Positions 53,385-61,421 of a DNA stretch of 64,000 bases are shown in pieces. The notes under the pieces were generated by a model that worked only from the letters and a program-made list of their open reading frames with translations, was not told the DNA's origin and searched no databases. Made by a program: the position numbers and the translations under genes. Numbering within the stretch: position 1 is the first letter of the stretch; each line of letters starts with the position of its first letter. This DNA is from Parasedimentitalea maritima (GTDB lineage Bacteria > Pseudomonadota > Alphaproteobacteria > Rhodobacterales > Rhodobacteraceae). The DNA lies in the NCBI RefSeq assembly GCF_005771405.1, contig NZ_VAUA01000005.1, positions 186,001 to 250,000 of the forward strand, in the 5' to 3' direction.

Positions 53385-54704
53385 CTACCGGCCGATCACT
53401 ATATCGGCTTGCAATCCACCCAATCCTTCACTTTCACCTAATCGCAAGGCGCCACCATGCGCGCGGGCAATATCGGCGACAATAGCCAATCCCAGCCCCA
53501 CTCCTGCTCCCAAATCCTGATTGCGCGACGGATCTAGCCGAATAAAGGGGCGAACTGCCTCACCGCGTAGATCCGGCGGGATACCTGAACCGTCGTCCTC
53601 CACCCGAATGCGCAACGAGCGATCTGTCAGGGCGACCGACACCCGAGCTCGACTACCGTAACGCACAGCATTTGAAATCAAATTGTCAATTGCGCGACGC
53701 ATTGCAGCCGGGCGCAACATAACTTCGCCAGTACCACTCAACTCTCCCAACATGACATCCTGGCCTTCACGACGCCAATTTCCAACTATGGTCTGGACCA
53801 TTTCATGGGGGTCAGTGGAGTCGGGTTCACTGGTGCTAACCCCACGGGAAAAATCCAAAAATGCGTCCAACAGCTGATGCATTTCATCTACATCGCGCAA
53901 CAATGGTTCTGCATCGCTTTCATCCAACAGTGCCAACCCAAGCTTTAGCCGGGTTAAGGGGGTACGCAAATCATGACTGACACCGGACAGCATCAGCGTT
54001 CGCTGTTCGATCTGGCGTTCAATCCGTGCCCTCATGTCAAGAAAGGCGCTCCCAGCAAGCCGAACTTCAGTTGCGCCGCTAGGTCGAAATGGCACATGAT
54101 GCCCACGCCCAAAAGCCTGGGCTGCCTCAGACAACCAAGTAATCGGACGCAACTGATTACGCATATAAAGAAAGGAAATGACCGTCATTAGGGTGCCGAA
54201 GAACACCATAGTTACGATCAGCTGGTGCGGCGTTGCCGCTGCGACCCGCCGTCGTTCAAAACTGATTTCAACCGGGCCTAACCTCGATTGCATGTACAAC
54301 AAGACCCTTCGCTTGTCGGGAAACAGCACAGCAAGAGTTTGAGGAAGTGCTCCGCGAAATGTTCGCGCCACCACACGGGCGGAAAAATCAAACCAACGAT
54401 ACTGATCGCTCTGCGGTATCTCGTCGAGCGTAACAAAACGCACCTGCATCTGCAGCGTCGCCAGAGAAGGTGCCATTTCCGTCAACATTGCCTGCTGATC
54501 CGTCGCAGCCGCCGCTTGGTCGGAAATCAACCGCAATTCTCGTACCACTGTCCGCGACATCTGGGTCGTAATGTCTTCTAGGTGGTTCTGGATAAAGGCC
54601 ACCGAAACCACGAGCTGTATCACCAGAACAGGTAACACCAGGATCAACGCCGCCCGTCCATAAAGGCTACGTGGCATATATTGTTTGAGCCAGTTGAAGA
54701 ACAT
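53385..54704 (-). CDS. Sensor histidine kinase (EnvZ-like, orphan)
   Basis: The 439-residue kinase has a transmembrane helix at residues 18-38, a periplasmic region of about 120 residues, a second helix at about 160-178, a HAMP-like segment and a HisKA/HATPase core. The phosphorylated His is in LSGVSHDLRTPLTRLKLGL, and the ATP-lid motifs are AIDNLISNAVRYG and GAGVGLGLAIVADI. No response regulator is adjacent, so its partner lies elsewhere. It is on the minus strand, divergent from a metallo-hydrolase gene. Confidence 0.9.
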   Translation of the reverse strand: MFFNWLKQYMPRSLYGRAALILVLPVLVIQLVVSVAFIQNHLEDITTQMSRTVVRELRLISDQAAAATDQQAMLTEMAPSLATLQMQVRFVTLDEIPQSDQYRWFDFSARVVARTFRGALPQTLAVLFPDKRRVLLYMQSRLGPVEISFERRRVAAATPHQLIVTMVFFGTLMTVISFLYMRNQLRPITWLSEAAQAFGRGHHVPFRPSGATEVRLAGSAFLDMRARIERQIEQRTLMLSGVSHDLRTPLTRLKLGLALLDESDAEPLLRDVDEMHQLLDAFLDFSRGVSTSEPDSTDPHEMVQTIVGNWRREGQDVMLGELSGTGEVMLRPAAMRRAIDNLISNAVRYGSRARVSVALTDRSLRIRVEDDGSGIPPDLRGEAVRPFIRLDPSRNQDLGAGVGLGLAIVADIARAHGGALRLGESEGLGGLQADIVIGR

Positions 54705-54792
54705 GGGTTAAGCCTATAGCGGGCAGGCAGGGCAGTGAAACACAAACCCGTGCAGGCGATTGAAATGAATGTCAAATGACCGAGGTAGCATG

Positions 54793-55707
54793 ATGCAGGC
54801 CCCAGATGATTTCAACCCGAACCCGGGCGAAGCAATTGAATTGGAGCCAGGGTTGCGGCGCATTTTGGCACCAAACCCGTCTCCTATGACCTATCGCGGC
54901 ACCAATACCTATGTCATCGGCAGAACTGATCTGGCGGTAGTTGACCCTGGCCCCGCCCTGCCCCATCATTTACAGGCCATTTTGTCTGCCGTCGAACCCG
55001 GCCAAAAGATCACTCATGTCATCGTAACCCACAGCCATCTTGATCATTCACCGCTGGCGGCAGAACTCAGTCAGATTACTGGGGCCCCGATTTATGCCTA
55101 TGGCAGTTCAGCTGCCGGTCGCAGCGAGGTAATGACCCAGCTGGCCGCAGCTGGAATGACAGGCGGTGGCGAAGGCATCGATTTAGATTTTCATCCAGAC
55201 CTAACCGTCGCTCACGGTGACATCATCACAGGTTCAGATTGGGCTTTGGAAGTCATTCACACCCCAGGCCATCTAGGCAACCACGTTGCCCTGGCCTGGA
55301 ACGATGCCTGTTTCACCGCTGATCACGTCATGGGCTGGGCCAGTTCACTGGTATCACCACCAGACGGTGATCTGAGTGATTTCATGGCGTCGTGCCATCG
55401 CCTGAAAGAACGGCAATGGCGGGTGTTTCATCCCGGTCACGGCGCACCCGTTACAGACCCAACCGCCCGACTGGATTGGCTGATTGCTCACCGTCAATCA
55501 CGCGAGGCTGCTGTCCTAGAATGTCTTGCCCAAGGGCCTGCGACGGCCCTTAGTCTTGCGCAAGCAATATACACGGAAACACCGGCTTCATTGCTTGCAG
55601 CGGCGGAACGCAATGTCTTTGCTCATCTAATTGATCTAGTGGGCAAAAACAGAGTTTCCCAAATTGGAGATTTGGAGCCTGCATCCAAGTTTCAACTTCT
55701 AAAGTGA
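54793..55707 (+). CDS. Metallo-beta-lactamase-fold hydrolase (LACTB2-like)
   Basis: The 304-residue protein has the MBL zinc motif THSHLDHSPL and second ligands in HTPGHLGNHVALA and DHVMGW, followed by a winged-helix C-terminal part, as in human LACTB2 and related RNases or hydrolases. The ATG at 54793 is favoured because GAGG is seven bases upstream; the ATGs at 54790 and 54769 are in frame. The substrate is not predictable. Confidence 0.88.
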   Translation: MQAPDDFNPNPGEAIELEPGLRRILAPNPSPMTYRGTNTYVIGRTDLAVVDPGPALPHHLQAILSAVEPGQKITHVIVTHSHLDHSPLAAELSQITGAPIYAYGSSAAGRSEVMTQLAAAGMTGGGEGIDLDFHPDLTVAHGDIITGSDWALEVIHTPGHLGNHVALAWNDACFTADHVMGWASSLVSPPDGDLSDFMASCHRLKERQWRVFHPGHGAPVTDPTARLDWLIAHRQSREAAVLECLAQGPATALSLAQAIYTETPASLLAAAERNVFAHLIDLVGKNRVSQIGDLEPASKFQLLK

Positions 55708-55785
55708 GCACCAGGAAATAATTTGAAAATTTCGTAATTCCCCTCTGGACGCTCTAGAATCCGGACGCTATACGACACGCACCGT

Positions 55786-55860
55786 TCCGGCGTAGCTCAG
55801 CGGTAGAGCAGTTGACTGTTAATCAATTGGTCGTAGGTTCGATCCCTACCGCCGGAGCCA
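55786..55860 (+). tRNA. tRNA-Asn (GTT anticodon)
   Basis: The 75-nt gene has acceptor TCCGGCG paired with CGCCGGA, anticodon loop CTGTTAA with GTT, T-loop TTCGATC and an encoded CCA. It is followed by a strong terminator. Confidence 0.97.
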
Positions 55861-55861
55861 T

Positions 55862-55898
55862 AAAAAGCCACTAAGCTCAATAGCTTGGTGGCTTTTTT
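55862..55898 (+). terminator. Intrinsic terminator after tRNA-Asn
   Basis: GCCAC at 55867-55871 pairs with GTGGC at 55888-55892, extended inward by TAAGCT/AGCTTG, with AAAAA before and TTTTTT after. A 16-bp stem with a four-base loop makes this a strong terminator. Confidence 0.92.
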
Positions 55899-56392
55899 GG
55901 TTTTTGCGCACGGCCCAACGCCTCTGGCTTGTCACTGGGTTTTCCAAAAAGTGACAGCGAGATTGAAAGGCCCATGTTTCGCTTCATATCCTTCGCAAAA
56001 TGTTCAAAACAGTTAAATTTGGCCCATAACGCATTGTGAAATATGTGCTAAATCAACTGCCAAAGGACATCGCCTTCCCCGATCTCCTCTTGCCAACTCA
56101 TCACACAGAAGTAGACGAAATATCCGTCAGTATGATTTGGAGAACGTCATCCGGATCATGTTGTGTTTGCGTGTACTCAGGCCACAGAAGATAGATCTCC
56201 TAGACGGCAAGTATTTCCTAGATCCTATGGCCGAGAGCCTTCAAGCTGCATCGAGTGACAGGGGCGCCAAAGATGCCAATCCGTTCGGTTTTCCACGACG
56301 AAAAAGTTGAGTGGCTAGGACGAAGCAGAAATGGTGTATTCCAGAAATCTGCTCTTGTTCAAGACAGTACGCCACATCGCTCTGTACCGAAT
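55899..56392. other. Gene-free stretch between tRNA-Asn and the TauD-like gene
   Basis: No supported gene or RNA is seen. A 7-bp inverted repeat, TGTCACT at 55930 and AGTGACA at 55950-55956, is the only notable structure. The plus-strand open frame from 56331 is a shadow of the dioxygenase. Confidence 0.5.
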
Positions 56393-57466
56393 TCAGTCTA
56401 ACGGCGCGTGTAGTTTGGTTTCCTTAGTGATTATTCCGCCGCGATTGCCAATTTCGATGGAGCCATATCGTTCTTTGAAACAGTCGGGCAACGGTCGGTC
56501 GCCATCAATCGAAAGCCAAAGGCGCATCAGGTGGCGGCGCTTGCTGGGGTCAGGCCAATCGAGAAAGCCAGTGCGATCATGCAGTTGCGAATGGTTGTAA
56601 ACAAACTGCATGTCGCCCGGCTCTAACTGCATCCCAAAGCAAAGTTCGGGATCATTGGCCAATGCGTCGAACATATCAAGCGCTTCAACATGTTCCGGTG
56701 TCAAAGGCAAGGCACCATCAAACCGTTGTGCACTGTCGATATATTGCCGTTGGTAGAAAACGGTCAAATGGCCCATGTGCCAGTTCAAAACGGGTATCTC
56801 CATGAACGGCTTGGCACCTTCCGGAATTTCCCCTCGCCGGTCAGTCGCGATTGGATCAAAGAGCTTTTCCAGCAGATCAGGCCGCTCGGCTCTCATTCTA
56901 TTATAGATGGAAACCGCGCTCACAAGTAAGGATCGCCCCCCTTGCTTGGCTTCTTGCAGGCATAGCAGACCAACAACATCAGCACTGTCTGTGTGAAAAG
57001 TTTGACGTTCGCATGTCTGATAGATGCGGCTGTTGGGATCGTTGACATCACCACCAATATCGCGAACGTGCCCCAAAATATGTCCTTGCGCATTTTGGGA
57101 ACGCGCGCTTCCCAAATGGGCGCCAAGACCACAAAAGATGGTTGCCGCAAATTTTTGAGAATAGTCTGCGATGGGCAGACCGCGCAGCACTTGGACGCCC
57201 ACGCCATTCAACAGGATCTTACTTAGGTCCCTAGCATGTGTGGAAAACGTAGTAAGTGGAAAGGTTTCCTTAGAGATCTCTCCGACATCAAGCCCTAGCG
57301 CAATAAAGTGCCGCGCTGCGTTTTCGAGATCGGCAATGTCTTCTGAGCTGAGTTGATAAAGCCAGGCATCTGGGTTGCCGGCCATTTCCACGCCGATCCA
57401 TGCTGCCGGTCCGGTGATGCGCAAGGGAAGATCGGCTATGTTTTGAGAAGGCTGGTTTGGCATCAT
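56393..57466 (-). CDS. TauD/TfdA-family Fe(II)/2-oxoglutarate dioxygenase
   Basis: The 357-residue protein belongs to the TauD/TfdA family. The iron-binding HxD is FHTDSADVVGLL, and the C-terminal His lies in VYNHSQLHDRTGFLDWPD, with the 2-oxoglutarate-binding Arg in RRHLMRLWLS. The long N-terminal 90 residues resemble gamma-butyrobetaine-hydroxylase-like members. TauD itself splits taurine and releases sulfite. It sits downstream of a cysteate-lyase-like gene, so a sulfonate substrate is possible but not proven. A GTG at 57472 would add two residues. Confidence 0.85.
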   Translation of the reverse strand: MMPNQPSQNIADLPLRITGPAAWIGVEMAGNPDAWLYQLSSEDIADLENAARHFIALGLDVGEISKETFPLTTFSTHARDLSKILLNGVGVQVLRGLPIADYSQKFAATIFCGLGAHLGSARSQNAQGHILGHVRDIGGDVNDPNSRIYQTCERQTFHTDSADVVGLLCLQEAKQGGRSLLVSAVSIYNRMRAERPDLLEKLFDPIATDRRGEIPEGAKPFMEIPVLNWHMGHLTVFYQRQYIDSAQRFDGALPLTPEHVEALDMFDALANDPELCFGMQLEPGDMQFVYNHSQLHDRTGFLDWPDPSKRRHLMRLWLSIDGDRPLPDCFKERYGSIEIGNRGGIITKETKLHAPLD

Positions 57467-57597
57467 GAACACTCTGATTAAGGATTGGAAAATTCGGTTC
57501 GCTTGATTGTTTTGCTTCAGCGGTGATTAGATTTGGCGGGCTGAACGTCTTTCACTGTGAAAGATTTGGTGGAACATCGCAGCACACCAAGATCATT

Positions 57598-58608
57598 TCA
57601 TTTCGTCGATAACTCCTCTTGATAGCCAAAGAGCGCAGGCAATCCCCCCGTATGCAGCATGACAACTTTTTGCCCTGCTACAATGTGACCGGTGTCAATC
57701 AGACCCAACAAACCAGCGAATGTTTTTGCGGTGTAAACCGGATCGAGGAAAACCCCCTCGGTGCGCGCCATCAAACTTAGCGCATGTTGGGTATCCGGAC
57801 CCATTTTCCCGTAACCAGGGGACAATGCGCCATCCCAGGTAAGAACAGCATCCGAGGTCAGTTTTGCGTCAATATCTAACAAGTTGGCCAGTTTGTGCAG
57901 CACAGTTTTTAACCGCTGCTGCTGTTGCTGGTGATCGCGGCGCACACATATCCCGTGAACCGGGGCCGATTGCCCTGACAGGCGTAACCCGGTCAAGAGC
58001 CCGCCGTGTGTTGCGCCACTGCCTGAGGGAACAACCACAGCATCGAAGTCGTCCATCTGCTCGCAGAGTTCAATTCCTCCCGCGACATACCCAAGCGCAC
58101 CGAGTGGTGGGTGATCCAGCCCCAGATGAACTACATACGGCTTGCCACCCTCGGTTTTGATCTGTTCAGAACGCTGATGAAGCGCTGCATCGGCCCCGGC
58201 CTCGTCTTCGCCCTCCGGATAGCTGATGTGCTCTGCACCTAGTATTTTGGCAAGCAGCACATTGCCAGAATTGTAATATGGCGCTCCCATACCTGCGACA
58301 CGCTCTTCCAGTTGCAGGATGGCGCGAAGCCCCAACTGTGCTGCCGCCGCCGCCGCTGATCGCACATAGTTTGATTGCACCGCACCGGTGATGAGCACCG
58401 TATCTGCCCCCTTTGCCAGCGCGTCGCCAAAATAGAATTCTAGTTGACGGGTTTTATTGCCGCCAAATCCAAGACCAGTAAGGTCATCGCGCTTGAGCCA
58501 CAGATCAATTCCAAGGCGCTCAGACATCCGGCCCAAACGGACCAACGGTGTTTCACCATTCATGAGCTCCGCGCGTGGAAAGCGGGCCAGTAGTTCAGTG
58601 CGTTGCAT
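57598..58608 (-). CDS. cuyA: L-cysteate sulfo-lyase / D-cysteine desulfhydrase family protein
   Basis: The 336-residue PLP enzyme belongs to the ACC-deaminase/D-cysteine desulfhydrase fold, which includes roseobacter CuyA. CuyA splits L-cysteate into pyruvate, ammonia and sulfite. The PLP lysine is in FGGNKTRQLEFYFG, with GAVQSNYVRSAAAAAAQLG after it and VVVPSGSGATHGGLLTG as the phosphate loop. The neighbour is a TauE/SafE-type exporter 16 bp upstream, as in the cuyAZ arrangement of Ruegeria pomeroyi. Sequence alone cannot separate CuyA from D-cysteine desulfhydrase, but context favours CuyA. Confidence 0.82.
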   Translation of the reverse strand: MQRTELLARFPRAELMNGETPLVRLGRMSERLGIDLWLKRDDLTGLGFGGNKTRQLEFYFGDALAKGADTVLITGAVQSNYVRSAAAAAAQLGLRAILQLEERVAGMGAPYYNSGNVLLAKILGAEHISYPEGEDEAGADAALHQRSEQIKTEGGKPYVVHLGLDHPPLGALGYVAGGIELCEQMDDFDAVVVPSGSGATHGGLLTGLRLSGQSAPVHGICVRRDHQQQQQRLKTVLHKLANLLDIDAKLTSDAVLTWDGALSPGYGKMGPDTQHALSLMARTEGVFLDPVYTAKTFAGLLGLIDTGHIVAGQKVVMLHTGGLPALFGYQEELSTK

Positions 58609-58624
58609 CGTATTTACCCCGTGT

Positions 58625-59371
58625 CTAACTTATCAAATAGGCGCGCCGGAAAAGCGCATAACAGGCCAGGATTGAGACGATCCGAATGGCGTTTTTGATC
58701 AGATGTTGGGGTAACAATGGGCCGATTACACGCCCAAGAATGCTGCCAAAAAACGTGGCAACTACAAATGCCCAGACATTGGATACCTGTGCAAATGCCA
58801 CTCCATCAACCAACCCATGCAAAAGCAAGGCAACCCCATAAGCGACCAGTGCAATGGGCTGTACCAGTTTGCGGGTATCCCGTGCGGACCGACCAGTTGC
58901 GATCAGGCCAAACACCATGAGCGGTCCGGGGGTCGCGGCCCAAACTGTTGCCAGGCCAGACAACCCAGAGATTGCTGCGAATCCCCTAGTACCAGCCACT
59001 GAGCGATGCGGGAGAAGCGTTGTCAGAACGCCTATTAGTAACAATGTGCCCGTCAGGATCAAAACAATCTGTTCAGACAGATACGGATAGATAACCACCC
59101 CCAATGCCACGCCCAAAAGACACCCAACTATCGCAGTCTTAATCGTTTTTTTCTCAGCGACCCAAATACGCCAGTCGACGGCAATAGCTGACACCAGTGT
59201 ATTCAACATCAGCAGAACTGGAACCGCGACCGTAGTTCCCAGCAAAACCATCATGGGAGGGCCCGCAACAATGCTAAACCCAATCCCAACCCCAACCTGA
59301 AGCACGGCGCCCAAAAAGATCGCCAAAAGCAGTAGTTCTAAATCCAGGTGCAAAGGAGGTCCTCTCGGCAA
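58625..59371 (-). CDS. cuyZ: TauE/SafE (TSUP) family exporter, probable sulfite exporter
   Basis: The 248-residue protein has about eight transmembrane helices and the TSUP pattern with GAVLQVGVGIGFSIVAGPPM near the N-terminus and GLATVWAATPGPLMVFGLIATG in the middle. Members export sulfite, sulfoacetate or other organic anions. It is directly upstream of the cuyA-like gene and divergent from a LysR. The start at 59371 is TTG with AGGGTG upstream; a second TTG at 59353 follows GAGAGG, so the first residues are uncertain. The cuyZ name is by position. Confidence 0.8.
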   Translation of the reverse strand: MPRGPPLHLDLELLLLAIFLGAVLQVGVGIGFSIVAGPPMMVLLGTTVAVPVLLMLNTLVSAIAVDWRIWVAEKKTIKTAIVGCLLGVALGVVIYPYLSEQIVLILTGTLLLIGVLTTLLPHRSVAGTRGFAAISGLSGLATVWAATPGPLMVFGLIATGRSARDTRKLVQPIALVAYGVALLLHGLVDGVAFAQVSNVWAFVVATFFGSILGRVIGPLLPQHLIKNAIRIVSILACYALFRRAYLIS

Positions 59372-59456
59372 GCATCTTCACCCTGTATACCGCGAGTTTC
59401 GATGTTGAAGAAATCAAAAAGTTGCATCAGTTGATACGTTTCTGTTATCGAACCCT

Positions 59457-60341
59457 ATGCGCCTTTCCGCCCGCCAAATTGAAATATTCCAGATGGCATA
59501 TCGCCTGAAGTCGACGCGCAAAGCAGCCGATGCATTGCATATTTCTCAACCTGCGATCAGCCGTGCAGTCGCAGAACTTGAACTCGAAATCGGAGTGGAA
59601 CTGTTCGATCGGTCGGGTCGGAAATTCGAACCAACCGCAGCGGCCCACAGCCTGCAAGAGGCCGCGTTAAAACACTATCATGGGCTGGAAAGAGTCAAAG
59701 ATGCCGCAAGACAGATTGCCTCAGGATTGGGAGGTCATCTGAGAGTGGCCGCACTGCCCGTTGTTGCAGATACCCGTGTCGCTAGCGCTGCAGGCCGCCT
59801 GATGGCACGACATCCGGCACTCAGGATTGATGTCGACGTTCTGAACGAAGACTCATGCCTTGCCGCACTGAGAGAGGGACGTGCTGACTGTGTGGTCATT
59901 TCGTCCGACCCGGGCGATCCAAACCTAGTCTGCACACGAGTGGCAGATGTATTGCCAACCGCCATTTTCCACCCAAATGATGAACTTGCTCGTGTAGGAA
60001 AGGTAACGCTGGCAGAATTGGCAAAGGTTCCTCAGAATATGTTGCCAACTCACAGCCCATTCCGCCGGGCAGTCGAGCACATGTTTGATCAGGCTGGCGT
60101 CACATTTCAAATCATGGCCGAGGCAGGCACCCAATCCGCTCTTATCAGAATGGTGGCCCAAGGAGCAGGTCGGGCAATAGTAGATCAGGAATCGTTGAAC
60201 CTCGTTGCCAAACCGGATGTGATAGCGGTGCCGTTGGCCGTAGAACTAAAATGGCCCATTCGAATAGTAAGCCCCTCAGCGTCCACTGATGCGCCCGGCC
60301 TTCAGCGATTGGTTCGCGAACTCGAAGACTTAAAATGTTAG
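59457..60341 (+). CDS. LysR family regulator of the cuy-like cluster
   Basis: The 294-residue regulator has the LysR helix-turn-helix STRKAADALHISQPAISRAV at the N-terminus and an effector domain after residue 90, with VAALPVVADTRVASAAG at its start. It is divergent from the TauE/SafE and cuyA-like genes, 85 bp away, the normal place for a LysR that controls them. GCATCA-GT-TGATAC at about 59426-59439 is a near-palindrome in this gap and a candidate binding site. The effector may be a sulfonate. Confidence 0.9.
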   Translation: MRLSARQIEIFQMAYRLKSTRKAADALHISQPAISRAVAELELEIGVELFDRSGRKFEPTAAAHSLQEAALKHYHGLERVKDAARQIASGLGGHLRVAALPVVADTRVASAAGRLMARHPALRIDVDVLNEDSCLAALREGRADCVVISSDPGDPNLVCTRVADVLPTAIFHPNDELARVGKVTLAELAKVPQNMLPTHSPFRRAVEHMFDQAGVTFQIMAEAGTQSALIRMVAQGAGRAIVDQESLNLVAKPDVIAVPLAVELKWPIRIVSPSASTDAPGLQRLVRELEDLKC

Positions 60342-60393
60342 TGCCCAACCAGTTAAGTTGGCTGTTCACCCGATTTCATCTTGGCAAACAGAA

Positions 60394-60918
60394 CTACGAA
60401 ACTTGTCTGTTTTCAAGGAAATGATAGGCTTCAAGAATTGTTGTAGTCAGCCCATCGAAAAAGCCCGGCACACTGACATCAACAAGACCTACGGCATCGT
60501 GTGCTTCGCCGACGGGGATGTCATCGGCGGGCCTCACAACAAAAAGCGCGTTTGGGGCATTGAGCAGCTCACGATAACTCGCGCCTTTCCCATGCTTCAA
60601 AACGTTGATCGCAAGATAATACTGGTGGACGCTCTCGGCGAGATCTGCTTGCCCAGTCTCCAATAGCAGCGATTTCAATTTACGTGAGAACGGGCCTCGT
60701 CTGAAATGGTGCTGCATCCGCGCCTCAAACAAAGTGAAGATGTCGACCGCAGCTGATTCAAGCGAAACCGTCAAGGCGTGCAATTCTTCACTCTGGGAAC
60801 CGGATCCGTGCTGCCCGCCGGTCTGTTCAAATATGTCTGCAATGCGATTTTCAGCCGTCTTTGCGTCAGCCTGCGCAGCCGCAACAATTTCCAGTAAGTT
60901 TTGTGAAGCGCCCATCAT
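60394..60918 (-). CDS. Hypothetical helical protein, possibly HEPN-like
   Basis: The 174-residue protein begins ATGATG with an excellent AAGGAGAAC site. It is all-helical, with LFEARMQHHFRRGPFSRKLK in the middle and NVLKHGKGASYRELLNAPN further on, which loosely recalls the Arg/His motif of HEPN domains, but the spacing is not diagnostic. No family is recognised. It converges on the LysR gene, with 52 bp between stops. Confidence 0.65.
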   Translation of the reverse strand: MMGASQNLLEIVAAAQADAKTAENRIADIFEQTGGQHGSGSQSEELHALTVSLESAAVDIFTLFEARMQHHFRRGPFSRKLKSLLLETGQADLAESVHQYYLAINVLKHGKGASYRELLNAPNALFVVRPADDIPVGEAHDAVGLVDVSVPGFFDGLTTTILEAYHFLENRQVS

Positions 60919-61421
60919 TCGTTCTCCTTAACGCCCCACCTCCCTTACTCCATACCGCTAGGAATGAAAGTGGAGAAATGAGTGATTTCTTTTCTTAGAA
61001 CTTTAATTGGAGCCAAATCGCGTGATTTAGGTAGAACCGTGGCGCAGCAAATCGCAGTGGCAAACAGTCTCTCGTTCGGGTGTGATTGTTAAACTATAGA
61101 TTTGATAAATCAACATCCTAGGCAAGCTATTCTCACTAACAAACGCTTCAAGAACGACTGCATCTACCGGGTGGTTTAAAAGTCTACGCTTCTAACACTT
61201 TAATGAGGAATATCAGACAACTAACCGTATTTAGATAGATAATTCAAATCTTCAACGTGAAAATCACCCCACTACACGCCCAAGGAAAGTGACCCTCCCA
61301 CCCTAACACTCATACCGGGAACAACCGCCAATGTGTCGGTGGTAGGCACCGACTATCTGCACCTTTCCTTAATCTGAGATGCGTAGCAAAGGAGTCCCCG
61401 TCGATCTTCAGTGTGGACCCC
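60919..61421. other. Gene-free stretch upstream of the chemoreceptor
   Basis: Nothing is supported as a gene here on either strand. A long run of AT-rich sequence (61080-61260) may hold the promoter of the chemoreceptor gene. An AAAGGAG at 61388 is too far from the start to serve as its ribosome binding site. Confidence 0.5.
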
